Below the pieces are notes generated by a model, which saw nothing but the letters and a program-made list of their open reading frames with translations, was not told the DNA's origin and did not search any database. A stretch of DNA of 64,000 nucleotides from CAXBDP01 sp041689935 (GTDB lineage Bacteria; Bacteroidota; Bacteroidia; Cytophagales; Cyclobacteriaceae), in assembly GCA_041689935.1 (NCBI GenBank), contig JBDNFI010000042.1, positions 14,936 to 78,935 of the forward strand, in the 5' to 3' direction. Position 1 is the first letter of the stretch, and each line of letters begins with the position of its first letter. This document shows, piece by piece, positions 34,596 through 43,672 of this stretch. The position numbers and the translations under genes are program-made.

Positions 34596-35666
34596 ATGAG
34601 AAATTTTGGTTGGCTTTTACTCTTCACTTTTGTTTTCATCACTTCTTCTTGCGCCGATGAAAATTATATCAATCAAAAACTTGCCAATGAAGCAGTATCT
34701 AAATTGGTTGCTAATGAGCGTGTACCAGGCTTAGCAATATCCGTTTGGCAAAAGGGAAAGATTGTATGGTCTCAAGGCTACGGATACGCCGATTTGGAAC
34801 AGCAGGTTCTGGTTGATCCATTGCAAACAAGGTTTCGAGTGGGGAGCATATCTAAGCCTATGGCTGCTGCAGCTTTAGCCAAAATATATGAAAGAGGCCA
34901 AATTGATTTGGATGCGTCCATTTATACATATTTGCCAAAATTTCCTCAAAAAGAGTTCGATTTTTCCACCCGCCAATTAGCGGGCCATATTGCAGGCGTG
35001 CGCCATTATAACGGTACAGAGTTTTTGAGTGATGTAGAATATCTAACTGTTTGGGAGGGTTTGGCTATTTTCAAGGACGATTCACTGTTGTTTGAGCCTG
35101 GCACAAAGTACAATTATTCTACTTATGGATGGAATTTGCTTAGTGCAGTGGCAGAGATTGCCTCGGGAAAGGATTTTTTGAATTTAGTGCAAACGGAGGT
35201 TTTTAATCCTCTGGGATTGAAAAAAACCTATGCAGATAGAAATCAAGACATTATTCCATGGCGTACTCGTTTTTATGAACTCACCCCTACCGAGGTTCAG
35301 CATGCACCTCATGTGAACAATAGCATAAAATGGGCGGGAGGAGGATTCCTTTCCACTACGGATGATCTCATCAAATTTGGAGAAGCATTTATAAAGCCAG
35401 GCTATCTGAAAAAAGAAACCTTAGACATGTGGTTGACAAGCCAAAAACTAACTGATGGAACCGAAACCGGCTATGGCATTGGCTGGAGAGTAGGGATGCT
35501 AAGTGGGAAATACAAATGGTTTGGTCACTCTGGAGGGTCCATTGGAGGCACCAGCTGGCTTATTGTTTTTCCCGAGGAAGAAGTAATTGTCGCCATACTT
35601 TCCAATATTGGTGGTGTCAATTACGGACAAGTACCCTTTGAGATAGGGCAGTTTTTTATAGAGTAG
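34596..35666 (+). CDS. Beta-lactamase-class-C/LACTB-like serine hydrolase lipoprotein
   Basis: The 356-residue protein starts with a lipoprotein signal (FGWLLLFTFVFITSSC, lipid Cys19). The serine-hydrolase motif SISK (Ser84, Lys87) follows. The second motif is YSTYGWNLL, with Ser-Thr where penicillin-binding enzymes have Tyr-x-Asn, and the third is FGHSGGSIGGTSWL (HSG). The family includes esterases, peptidases and the LACTB protein; beta-lactam hydrolysis is not implied. It is monocistronic. One sense GCGGGAGG lies at 35334. Confidence 0.86.
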   Translation: MRNFGWLLLFTFVFITSSCADENYINQKLANEAVSKLVANERVPGLAISVWQKGKIVWSQGYGYADLEQQVLVDPLQTRFRVGSISKPMAAAALAKIYERGQIDLDASIYTYLPKFPQKEFDFSTRQLAGHIAGVRHYNGTEFLSDVEYLTVWEGLAIFKDDSLLFEPGTKYNYSTYGWNLLSAVAEIASGKDFLNLVQTEVFNPLGLKKTYADRNQDIIPWRTRFYELTPTEVQHAPHVNNSIKWAGGGFLSTTDDLIKFGEAFIKPGYLKKETLDMWLTSQKLTDGTETGYGIGWRVGMLSGKYKWFGHSGGSIGGTSWLIVFPEEEVIVAILSNIGGVNYGQVPFEIGQFFIE

Positions 35667-35681
35667 TTACGTTAAGGATAA

Positions 35682-36053
35682 TTATAGGTGAACGAGCAAT
35701 AGGTCTAATTGATTGATTTTAGATAGGTTCTTATTAGAAGAACACATCGGGATATATCTCTCTATTGCAGAGGCTGCTTTGATAGCTTCGTTAAGATCGA
35801 CTCCGAATTCATGGCCTAGAATGATGGCACGTTCTTTTACCGAATCGTTAAGAGATATCACAGTAAATTCTCGAATTATCCGCTTTAGAAGGACAATTTT
35901 CTTGGTGTCAAGGCTGGCATTCCCAAGCAATTCCATTTCAGTGATTATTGAGATGTAGACATCCTTTCCTTGAAGAAAAGAACTTATCTCGTTGTTTCCG
36001 TCCAAAAGGGCAGCTAATACTCTAGTGTCAATTAATATTTTATTATTATTCAT
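35682..36053 (-). CDS. PIN-domain toxin, VapC-like
   Basis: A 123-residue PIN-domain protein. The first acidic residue is Asp9 (ILIDTRVLAAL), the second is in TEMELLG (Glu39/Glu41), and the third lies in LNEAIKAASAIE, where Glu89 takes the place of the usual Asp. VapC toxins are Mg-dependent ribonucleases that cut tRNA or rRNA. A 47-residue gene ends six bases upstream on the same strand, as expected for the antitoxin. Both genes are isolated between a serine hydrolase and a photolyase gene. Confidence 0.75.
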   Translation of the reverse strand: MNNNKILIDTRVLAALLDGNNEISSFLQGKDVYISIITEMELLGNASLDTKKIVLLKRIIREFTVISLNDSVKERAIILGHEFGVDLNEAIKAASAIERYIPMCSSNKNLSKINQLDLLLVHL

Positions 36054-36059
36054 TGTGGA

Positions 36060-36203
36060 TTATTTTAAAAGACCACTTATTTTTCCTTTATATTTTTTGG
36101 CATTAAAACCAGCCATTTTTTTAGTATGACTTGCCATGTTCAAATCTTCAAATCCTTGATTTAGCTTTTCAAGAGTCACGGGTTTCTTCACTTCTATGGT
36201 CAT
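36060..36203 (-). CDS. Putative 47-residue VapB-like antitoxin
   Basis: A short frame of 47 codons starts at ATG 36203 and stops six bases before the VapC-like gene. It begins TIEVKKPVTLEKLNQGF and ends with a basic KKMAGFNAKKYKGKISGLLK tail. Small antitoxins of PIN toxins commonly have this size and a basic C-terminal part. The DNA-binding fold cannot be recognised by eye; the assignment rests mainly on gene order, spacing and size. Confidence 0.55.
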   Translation of the reverse strand: MTIEVKKPVTLEKLNQGFEDLNMASHTKKMAGFNAKKYKGKISGLLK

Positions 36204-36303
36204 ATTAGTATTGGTTCAATTGCTCTTTCAATATAGCTAATTCTCTTATCAATTGGAAGTGTTTTTTATAGGAATTTTATTGGGATTGGTTGCTTAAGTT
36301 AAA

Positions 36304-37698
36304 TCAAGCCCACTTTTCAATTTTCACCAGAGGTGAAGGGTATTTTATAGTATTCGGGTATTGATCTGGTCTATTAATGTTAAAGCCTTCTATTTGGGCA
36401 ATTTCGGGAATCCAAGTTCTCACATATTTCCCTTTTGGATCGTAGCGCTTGGCTTGCGTTAAAATATTGAAGTAGCGATTTTCTCTTGGGTCGTTGCCAA
36501 CGCCAGCTATATAAGCCCAATTGCCCCAGTTACTACATGGATCATAGTCTACTAGGCAGTGCTCGAACCATGCTGCTCCCCATCGCCAATCAATTTCCAA
36601 ATCTTTGGTGAGGAAGCTAGCTACATTTTGGCGACCTCTATTACTCATGAAGCCTGTCAACTTCAATTCTCGCATATTGGCATCGATAAAGGGGATACCC
36701 GTTTCACCCTCCCGCCATTTTATAAAGTTAGCGATGTCTGTTTTCCACTTCAGCGAATTTCCTTTGAGACCGTCTTGTGCAAATAATTTGTTACCAAATT
36801 TCCGGGCAACTAATCGGAAATAATCTCTCCATAAAAGCTCAAATATCAACCAATAGGTAGATTGATTTTTCTTTCGCTCTTTTTCATATTTAGCAATTTC
36901 AAAATAAATATACCTAGGACTAATACAGCCTAAGGATAGCCAAGCCGATAGTTTGCTTGAATAATCTGTGCCAATGAGTCCATTTCTAGTTTCTTTGTAT
37001 TCGGCGATTAAATTACTTTCCCATAGGTAATAATGTAATCTAGCCTTAGCTGCTGTCTCTCCTCCTTCGAATGGAAAGGCTGAATCTGAATGCGGCTGGG
37101 GCAAAGAAAAACCAAAAGAAGCTAAACTCGGGATGTCTCCAGCTTCCAATCCTGATGGGAATTTGATCTGAAGTGGTTCAGGAAAAAGGGTTCTTACTTT
37201 GGTTGTTTTTTCAGTTTCTTTCCTGAATTCTGTGAAAATATCTGGTATATGTTGAGCAGAATAGGGGATGTCATCAATATGAAATAGTGTACTTTGCCAA
37301 TAATATTCAATGGAGATTCCCTGTGCAAAAATCTTGTTTTCTAAGTTCTTTTCAATGAAGATTTCTTCTTGAGTAACCTCTTGGCTGGTAAATATGGTGT
37401 TTACTTTAAGCGTCTTCGCCAATTTCGGGATAATTTCCTCGGGCTGCCCAACTTTGATTAGCAAATCAGCACCAATGTTTCTTAGGGAGTTTCGTAAATC
37501 GGCTAAGGCTTCCAATATAAATTGAAGCCTATAAGCGCCTGTTTTAGTGAATCCCAAGTCTCCTTGAGCAAACCACCTCGGATCTATGATATATAGCGGT
37601 ATTTGAAATTCACTTTTTAGAATTGCCGAGCTGAGTACTTCATTGTCATGAAGCCTCAGATCATTTCTCAACCACACAATCGCTGTCCCTTTTTTCAT
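36304..37698 (-). CDS. Cryptochrome-DASH / DNA photolyase family protein
   Basis: The 464-residue flavoprotein has an N-terminal photolyase alpha/beta domain (GTAIVWLRNDLRLHDNEVL) and the FAD-binding helical domain. The C-terminal motifs FELLWRDYFR, SNRGRQNVASFL, DWRWGAAWFEHCLVDYDP and GVGNDPRENRYFNI are typical of the CRY-DASH branch. These proteins repair pyrimidine dimers in single-stranded DNA or act as light sensors. It lies 48 bases downstream of the DUF4197 gene on the same strand. One sense GCGGGAGG is at 36708. Confidence 0.93.
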   Translation of the reverse strand: MKKGTAIVWLRNDLRLHDNEVLSSAILKSEFQIPLYIIDPRWFAQGDLGFTKTGAYRLQFILEALADLRNSLRNIGADLLIKVGQPEEIIPKLAKTLKVNTIFTSQEVTQEEIFIEKNLENKIFAQGISIEYYWQSTLFHIDDIPYSAQHIPDIFTEFRKETEKTTKVRTLFPEPLQIKFPSGLEAGDIPSLASFGFSLPQPHSDSAFPFEGGETAAKARLHYYLWESNLIAEYKETRNGLIGTDYSSKLSAWLSLGCISPRYIYFEIAKYEKERKKNQSTYWLIFELLWRDYFRLVARKFGNKLFAQDGLKGNSLKWKTDIANFIKWREGETGIPFIDANMRELKLTGFMSNRGRQNVASFLTKDLEIDWRWGAAWFEHCLVDYDPCSNWGNWAYIAGVGNDPRENRYFNILTQAKRYDPKGKYVRTWIPEIAQIEGFNINRPDQYPNTIKYPSPLVKIEKWA

Positions 37699-37746
37699 GA
37701 TGAAATAACCATCTGTATCGCGATTGGTTTTTCTATTATGAGATTA

Positions 37747-38472
37747 TTATGGGTTTGTCGTATTTCCAAATACCCTTTTCAAGATGGCTGTTGTTCTTTC
37801 TACAGGATTAGTTCTAATAGCTAATTCTTCCTGCGCCACCATTGTAAATAAGCCTTCCAATGCTTTTTCGGTAACATAAGCATCCAAATCTATATTCACT
37901 GGCTTCATTAGTGGAATTCGGTTGTAGCGAGTAAATATATCTGCCCAAAGACGCGTTGCATTTGTATCCTCTAAATGAGTGCGAATGATAGGACTAAAGG
38001 CCGCGGTCAGCTTTTGTTGCGTGTTTCTTTGAAGAAAGCGGGTGGCCTCATCGTTGCTGCCTTTTACAATAGCGATTGATTCTGTAAAAGTAAGCTGTCT
38101 TAATGCATCTCTAAAGATAGGACCTGCTTCCTTTGAGGCATCTTCTGCTGCTCGGTTTATCGCAGTGATTGCTTTTTGAATTTCAGCATCCAGTCCAATC
38201 GTTTTTAGCACGTCGGCAACTCCTTGTGTTTCTGGCGGAATAGGGATTCTAATAAGAGGATTACCTAAGAAGCCATCCACTACAGAGGCTTTTGTGACAC
38301 CATTATTGATGCCCTTTAGCAATGCTTCATTTATACCTAGGCGTGCCTCACCTTCGGTAAGTGGGCCAGTGTTCAGTCCACTTAAGCTACTTAGATCTAT
38401 AACTGCACATGAAGAGACCGTAAAAACAATCAATAAACCCGTTAAAGTAAAAAGTCGGAGAGATGATTTCAT
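37747..38472 (-). CDS. DUF4197 lipoprotein
   Basis: The 241-residue protein has a lipoprotein signal ending in VSSC (Cys22). It matches DUF4197 (RLGINEALLKGINNGVTKAS, YNRIPLMKPVNIDLDAYVTEKALEGLF). The fold is mostly helical and the function unknown. The photolyase-family gene follows on the same strand, but a joint role is not evident. Confidence 0.8.
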   Translation of the reverse strand: MKSSLRLFTLTGLLIVFTVSSCAVIDLSSLSGLNTGPLTEGEARLGINEALLKGINNGVTKASVVDGFLGNPLIRIPIPPETQGVADVLKTIGLDAEIQKAITAINRAAEDASKEAGPIFRDALRQLTFTESIAIVKGSNDEATRFLQRNTQQKLTAAFSPIIRTHLEDTNATRLWADIFTRYNRIPLMKPVNIDLDAYVTEKALEGLFTMVAQEELAIRTNPVERTTAILKRVFGNTTNP

Positions 38473-38562
38473 TTTGTCGAAAAATATTTATAAAATGGAA
38501 AAGCTTTTTTAAATTTAGAGGTTACACGTTGACTTACAAATAAACTCAAACTTTTATAGATT

Positions 38563-41016
38563 ATGATTACGAAAATAAAAAGAGTTAGTCTTCTTTTGCT
38601 TGGAGTGATAATGGTGATGCCTGCTATCTCGCAAGAGAAACTTGGCTATCAAAAACCTCCCGCAGAAATTGCCAAGTTAGTAGAAGCACCATCCACTCCA
38701 TCGGTGAGCTTCACCGAAGATGGTAAATGGATGCTGCTAATGGAGCGCCCTGGCTATGGATCTATCGAAGATCTGGCTCAGGATGAATTGAGAATTGCAG
38801 GCATGCGAATCAATCCTGCTACTTCTGGCCCAAGCCGATCCTCTGGAATGATGGCGCTAACGCTAAAAAATACAGCATCAGGTGAAGAGTCCCCAATCAC
38901 TGGTCTGCCAGCCAATCCAAAAATTAGTAATGTGAGCTGGTCACCGGATGAAACAAAAATAGCTTTTTCGCATACAACAGATTCTGAAATCCAACTGTGG
39001 ATGGCAGACGTAGCTACTCGCAAAGCAGCTAGAGTTGGCCAATTCAAATTGGTAGATGTGATGGGTTCTACCATCACGTGGCTGCCAGATAGCAAAAACA
39101 TGATTGCAATGACGGTTCCAGCGAATAGAGGTTCCTATCCAGTGGCACCAAAAGTGCCATCTGGGCCTGTCATTCAAGCCACCTCCGGCGATGCTGCTCC
39201 AAGCCGTACCTATCAAGATTTGCTTCAAAACAGCTACGATGAAACCCTATTTGCCTATTTCGCGACCTCTAGTCTGATGAAAATAGGTGTGGATGGCAAT
39301 GCCACTAGCCTAAATATGGAAGGGCTATATAAGAGTTTCTCTTTGTCGCCCGACGGCAATTATATCAAGGTAGAAACCATCCAAAGGCCGTTCTCTTATT
39401 TAGTGCCTGCCTATAGTTTTCCATATAATGTAGACATCCACGACATCAGTGGGAAGCTGATTACAAAAATTGCCTCTCTTCCTTTGGATGAAAATAGACC
39501 GACAGGATTTGATGCAACAGTGGATAAGCCAAGAAGCTTTAGCTGGCGTGCCGATGCCGATGCGATGTTGTATTGGGTAGAAGCGCAAGATGGTGGCGAC
39601 CCAAGAAATGAAGTAGAAGTGAGAGATATTGTGTTTGCATTAGAAGCACCTTTTAATGGAGAGAAAAAAGCAATTGCAAAAACCTCCTTACGCTATGGCG
39701 GGATATCTTGGGGGGACGACAATTTTGCTCTATTGAATGAAAGATGGAGAGCTACTCGAACAGAATTAACAAGTATTTTCGATCCGTCTAATCCAAATAA
39801 ACCTTTGCAGGAAATGATAAGACGTTCCTATGATGATATTTATAACGACCCAGGTTCTCCTCTTACAGTAAGAAATGAAGCAGGCCGCAGTGTGTTGTTG
39901 CGGGAGGGTAATAAGTTGTTTATGACATCCACAGGCGGTTCGCCAGAAGGAGATATGCCTTTCTTTAGCAGTTTCGATGTGAATACAAAGAAACAAGAAA
40001 TTTTGTGGAGATCCGAAGCACCTTATTACGAGCGCCTGACCAAAGTGGTTGATTTGGATAAAATGCAGATCATTACCATGAGAGAATCTGAGAATGATGT
40101 ACCTAATTATCAACGCAGAGATTTGAAGGCAAATACACGCAACCCAATCACTGCCTTCCCTCACCCAACTCCTGAATTACTAGGAATTCAAAAGGAACTA
40201 ATTAAGTACAAAAGAGCAGATGGCGTAGATTTATCTGCGGTGCTTTACACTCCTGAGGGATACGATAAAGAAAAAGACGGACCACTTCCAGTGCTTATGT
40301 GGGCCTATCCAAGAGAATACAAATCGGCTGATGTGGCAAGTCAAGTAAGGGGTAGCCAATACACTTTTACACGCCTGAGCTGGGGATCGCCTCTGTACTG
40401 GGTGCTACGTGGATATGCCATTATGGATCGTACCGAAATGCCAATTGTAGGCGAGGGTGATACCGAACCTAATGATGTATTTGTGCAGCAATTGGTGGCT
40501 AACGCCGAAGCCGCAATCAATAAAATAGTAGAAATGGGTGTAGGAGATAGAAATAGAATTGGTGTAGGTGGGCACTCTTATGGAGCCTTTATGACTGCCA
40601 ATTTGCTCGCTCATACAGATTTGTTTGCTGCTGGAATTGCTAGATCTGGTGCCTACAATAGAACATTGACACCATTTGGTTTCCAAGCAGAGGAGCGTAC
40701 GTACTGGGAAGCACCTGATGTGTACAATACGATGTCGCCTTTTATGAATGCCAATAAAGTAGATCAACCGCTATTGCTTATTCACGGCGAGATGGATAAT
40801 AATTCAGGTACTTTCCCTATCCAAAGTGAGCGTTTCTACAATGCCCTGAAAGGGCATGGAGCTACTACCAGATTAGTAATGCTGCCGCACGAAAGTCATG
40901 GGTATGCCGCCAAGGAGTCTATTTTACATACTTTGTACGAGATGGACTCATGGCTTGAGGAGCATGTGAAAAATGCACCTACTAAACCAAATCAAGCAAC
41001 TTTGCCGAATAGATAA
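38563..41016 (+). CDS. Exported S9-family prolyl oligopeptidase-like peptidase
   Basis: An 817-residue exported peptidase with a signal peptide (residues 1-23, ending AISQ). It has an N-terminal beta-propeller with repeats such as NVSWSPDETKIAFSH and a C-terminal alpha/beta-hydrolase domain. The triad is visible: Ser in GVGGHSYGAFMTANLL, Asp in LLIHGEMDNNSG, His in LPHESHGYAAKES. It resembles the glutamyl-specific endopeptidases of this clan; the cleavage specificity is inference. Two GCGGGAGG sites lie inside, one antisense (38656) and one sense (39900). A strong terminator follows. Confidence 0.9.
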   Translation: MITKIKRVSLLLLGVIMVMPAISQEKLGYQKPPAEIAKLVEAPSTPSVSFTEDGKWMLLMERPGYGSIEDLAQDELRIAGMRINPATSGPSRSSGMMALTLKNTASGEESPITGLPANPKISNVSWSPDETKIAFSHTTDSEIQLWMADVATRKAARVGQFKLVDVMGSTITWLPDSKNMIAMTVPANRGSYPVAPKVPSGPVIQATSGDAAPSRTYQDLLQNSYDETLFAYFATSSLMKIGVDGNATSLNMEGLYKSFSLSPDGNYIKVETIQRPFSYLVPAYSFPYNVDIHDISGKLITKIASLPLDENRPTGFDATVDKPRSFSWRADADAMLYWVEAQDGGDPRNEVEVRDIVFALEAPFNGEKKAIAKTSLRYGGISWGDDNFALLNERWRATRTELTSIFDPSNPNKPLQEMIRRSYDDIYNDPGSPLTVRNEAGRSVLLREGNKLFMTSTGGSPEGDMPFFSSFDVNTKKQEILWRSEAPYYERLTKVVDLDKMQIITMRESENDVPNYQRRDLKANTRNPITAFPHPTPELLGIQKELIKYKRADGVDLSAVLYTPEGYDKEKDGPLPVLMWAYPREYKSADVASQVRGSQYTFTRLSWGSPLYWVLRGYAIMDRTEMPIVGEGDTEPNDVFVQQLVANAEAAINKIVEMGVGDRNRIGVGGHSYGAFMTANLLAHTDLFAAGIARSGAYNRTLTPFGFQAEERTYWEAPDVYNTMSPFMNANKVDQPLLLIHGEMDNNSGTFPIQSERFYNALKGHGATTRLVMLPHESHGYAAKESILHTLYEMDSWLEEHVKNAPTKPNQATLPNR

Positions 41017-41038
41017 TTTTTGATTGAACTCAATTTTG

Positions 41039-41074
41039 AATCCCAAACTGTATTATATCGGTTTGGGATTTTTT
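41039..41074 (+). terminator. Terminator after the S9 peptidase
   Basis: A ten-base-pair perfect stem (AATCCCAAAC / GTTTGGGATT) with a 12-base loop runs into a T-tract, 22 bases after the stop codon. Confidence 0.85.
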
Positions 41075-41104
41075 ATTTCACAAGTCAATTGATATATGGT
41101 GAAT

Positions 41105-41779
41105 TTAGTCTTTCATCAACTTTTCAAAACTAGGCGGCTCCAGTTTGCGGAAAGGGATGCGATACATGACGGAATAGCCAAAGCTAAACCCCCCGCTTTC
41201 TGCATTGCCATACCCTGGAATTTCATAGCCTTGTAGTTTAGTGGATTGGGTGTCCACACTTGCTCCTAATCTATATCTAATAGTATATCCTACAAATATA
41301 TTATTTCGTACTCTCACTCTTAACCCTGCCACCAACTCCATCCAATTGGCATTCACTCCTGCTACGCTCACAGTGTCTTGCTGGATATCCCAAGTGGGTA
41401 CTTGAAAAGCATGTTGTAACTCTTCATCGAATTTGGAGGCTCCATATCTTAGGCCAATAAATAAAGCATTGCCAAATGGATTCCGATGAAGAACGTTAAA
41501 GTCCGCACCCAGTCGGAGGTAGTTTCCTTCATTTAGATAAATGTAATTACTGCCTACTCCATCCACCTTGGCCCAACCCGCATCTGCTGCAATCAAAAAT
41601 TTATTTATCGCCAAGTCAGCATTGAGCTCAAATGCAGATCTTTGCGGATCGATAATATTAGTAGCTAATTTCATGGCATCAACACCCACTCTTAATCCCA
41701 TGGGCTTAAAGTCGTTTTGGGCTTGCAGTGAAGTAGCAAACAATAGAATGGCCGATAGTAGGCTAAAGTATAATTTCAA
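41105..41779 (-). CDS. DUF6048-like outer-membrane-type protein
   Basis: A 224-residue exported protein with a signal peptide (LLSAILLFATSLQAQ) and alternating beta-strands typical of a small outer-membrane barrel (LRLGADFNVLHRNPF, ALFIGLRYGASKFD, FGYSVMYRIPF). I assign it to the DUF6048 family from its sequence style and its pairing with a DUF6452-type lipoprotein gene, which overlaps its start by 17 bases. Function unknown. Confidence 0.7.
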   Translation of the reverse strand: MKLYFSLLSAILLFATSLQAQNDFKPMGLRVGVDAMKLATNIIDPQRSAFELNADLAINKFLIAADAGWAKVDGVGSNYIYLNEGNYLRLGADFNVLHRNPFGNALFIGLRYGASKFDEELQHAFQVPTWDIQQDTVSVAGVNANWMELVAGLRVRVRNNIFVGYTIRYRLGASVDTQSTKLQGYEIPGYGNAESGGFSFGYSVMYRIPFRKLEPPSFEKLMKD

Positions 41780-42221
41780 AATTCACTTCTGTTTGGCGTG
41801 TCATTATTGGAGTAACTACAGTAATGCTATCAAAGCTTGTGTATATTATTTCCAAATCTCTGTAAATAAGCTCAACTCCACAAAGCTCCGAGATAATACG
41901 ATATTGCACATCGTAGGAAACTTCTATAGTATCTCGCAAATTATTTATTCCCTCGAAAATAAATATTGTGGAATTAGTAAGAGTATTTACGGGCAGTTCG
42001 TACACATTTTCGTAAAAGGTGGCACCAGTTGATGCATTTTCTTCCGCACCGATGGCAAATATCCGCTCATATAGCAATGGTGGCTGTGGAATAGTCAATG
42101 CCCTGAAACTTACTTTCACTTGACTTTGGGTGCTGCTACTACAATCGGTATTATCCTCACAAGCGACAAATGAGAATAAAAGAATAAGCAAAATAGGTAT
42201 AGAGCGGTTTTTCAAAGACAT
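41763..42221 (-). CDS. DUF6452-like lipoprotein
   Basis: A 152-residue lipoprotein with signal ending in FVAC (Cys21), then EDNTDCSSSTQSQVKVSF. The rest is beta-rich without recognisable catalytic residues. In many Bacteroidota this type of gene precedes a DUF6048 gene, as here, with overlapping ends. A -7 element lies 14 bases upstream of the ATG. Function unknown; a joint envelope role with its partner is likely. Confidence 0.7.
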   Translation of the reverse strand: MSLKNRSIPILLILLFSFVACEDNTDCSSSTQSQVKVSFRALTIPQPPLLYERIFAIGAEENASTGATFYENVYELPVNTLTNSTIFIFEGINNLRDTIEVSYDVQYRIISELCGVELIYRDLEIIYTSFDSITVVTPIMTRQTEVNFEIIL

Positions 42222-42234
42222 GCAAATTAGGATT

Positions 42235-42242
42235 CAAATTTA
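42235..42242 (-). promoter_or_regulatory. Candidate -7 element for the DUF6452-DUF6048 pair
   Basis: On the minus strand TAAATTTG fits TAnnTTTG, 13 bases upstream of the ATG at 42221. It is divergent from the rimO element about 65 bases away. Confidence 0.5.
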
Positions 42243-42304
42243 GGGAATTATTCTGTTAGGCTGAGAGTTTATCCACCATGCTTACGCATACCAATTTATT
42301 TTTC

Positions 42305-42312
42305 TAATTTTG
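42305..42312 (+). promoter_or_regulatory. Candidate -7 element for rimO-bshC operon
   Basis: TAATTTTG fits TAnnTTTG and lies 25 bases before the TTG start codon of rimO, a spacing like that of dapF. The -33 TTG is not obvious. Confidence 0.5.
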
Positions 42313-42337
42313 TGCCAAATTATCGGGAAGGAACACA

Positions 42338-43654
42338 TTGAAGACAAAAGGATTAAAAAAAGACAAAGTAAATATAGTAACGCTCGGTTGCTCTAAAAAT
42401 CTTGTAGATAGCGAAGTACTTTTTACCCAACTGAAAGGCAATGGGATCAAAGCCACTCATGAATCAAAAAAGGATGATGCAAATATCATCGTGATCAATA
42501 CTTGCGGGTTTATTGATAATGCCAAACAAGAAAGTATAGACACCATACTCCGCTATGTAGATGCCAAAGAAGCTGGCGCCATAGATAAAATATATGTGAC
42601 TGGATGCTTGAGCCATCGCTACAAGGATGATTTGGAAAGAGAAATTCCACAAGTAGATGCATTTTTTGGCACAAATGAATTGCCTGCATTGCTCAAAAAG
42701 TTCAAGGCAAACTATAAACATGAATTACTAGGAGAGCGAATTATCACTACTTCAAAGCATTATGCGTATTTAAAAATTGCTGAAGGCTGTGATCGTCCTT
42801 GTTCTTTTTGTGCTATTCCATTGATGAGAGGTGGTCATAAGTCACGCCCAATGGAAGAGCTTGTAGCGGAAGCCAAAAGTTTGGCTGCGAAGGGGGTGAA
42901 GGAGCTATTGTTAATTGCGCAGGATTCCACCTATTATGGATTAGATCTCTACCGCAAACGCAATTTGGCTGAACTTATGAGTCGGCTAAGTGATGTGCCA
43001 GGGATAGAATGGATCCGATTGCACTACGCGTTTCCTTCAGGCTTTCCAATGGATGTATTAGATGTAATGGCAGAGCGGGATAATATTTGCAATTACCTAG
43101 ATATGCCACTGCAACACGGAAGTAGCAGTCAGCTGAAGTTGATGCGCAGAGGCATAACCAGGCCTAAAACGGAAGAGCTTATTACCTCAATTAGAGAAAA
43201 AGTGCCAGGAATTGCGTTGAGAACTACACTCATTGCCGGGCACCCTGGCGAAACTGAGAAAGACTTTCAAGAAATGCTCGATTTCGTAGAATGGGCACGT
43301 TTCGAGCGTTTAGGAATTTTCACCTATTCACATGAAGAAAATACACATTCGCATACTTATCAAGACGATGTTCCTGCCGAAGTAAAGCAAGCTCGCGCCA
43401 ATGAAGTAATGGAACTGCAAGAGCACATCTCATCAGAGCTGAACGAAGCCAAAGTTGGCAAGACATACAAGGTGCTGATTGATAAAAAAGAAAGTGGATA
43501 CTTTGTAGGTCGTACAGAACATGATTCGGCTGAGGTTGATAATGAAGTACTTATTCCCGTGAAGGATGGCTATCTAAGAATTGGTGATTTTCATAATATC
43601 ACTATCACCGAAGCCACAGCGTTCGATTTGTACGGCAAGATTGCTGATGTTTAA
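42338..43654 (+). CDS. rimO: Ribosomal protein S12 methylthiotransferase RimO
   Basis: The 438-residue radical-SAM enzyme has the N-terminal UPF0004 domain (NIVTLGCSKNLVDSE with its first cluster cysteine), the radical-SAM motif CDRPCSFCAIP (CxxxCxxC) and a C-terminal TRAM domain (GKTYKVLIDKKESGYFVGRT). It methylthiolates an aspartate of ribosomal protein S12. The start codon is TTG at 42338; the KTKGLKKDK extension before the first motif is usual for the family, and no ATG or GTG lies between it and the first motif. bshC follows 18 bases after the stop. Confidence 0.94.
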   Translation: MKTKGLKKDKVNIVTLGCSKNLVDSEVLFTQLKGNGIKATHESKKDDANIIVINTCGFIDNAKQESIDTILRYVDAKEAGAIDKIYVTGCLSHRYKDDLEREIPQVDAFFGTNELPALLKKFKANYKHELLGERIITTSKHYAYLKIAEGCDRPCSFCAIPLMRGGHKSRPMEELVAEAKSLAAKGVKELLLIAQDSTYYGLDLYRKRNLAELMSRLSDVPGIEWIRLHYAFPSGFPMDVLDVMAERDNICNYLDMPLQHGSSSQLKLMRRGITRPKTEELITSIREKVPGIALRTTLIAGHPGETEKDFQEMLDFVEWARFERLGIFTYSHEENTHSHTYQDDVPAEVKQARANEVMELQEHISSELNEAKVGKTYKVLIDKKESGYFVGRTEHDSAEVDNEVLIPVKDGYLRIGDFHNITITEATAFDLYGKIADV

Positions 43655-43672
43655 AAACCTTATGAAAGTATA

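Noticed and set aside
41568..42032. 154-codon plus-strand frame opposite the DUF6048/DUF6452 genes
   Set aside because: It is a shadow of two overlapping well-supported lipoprotein/barrel genes on the other strand and has no recognisable features.
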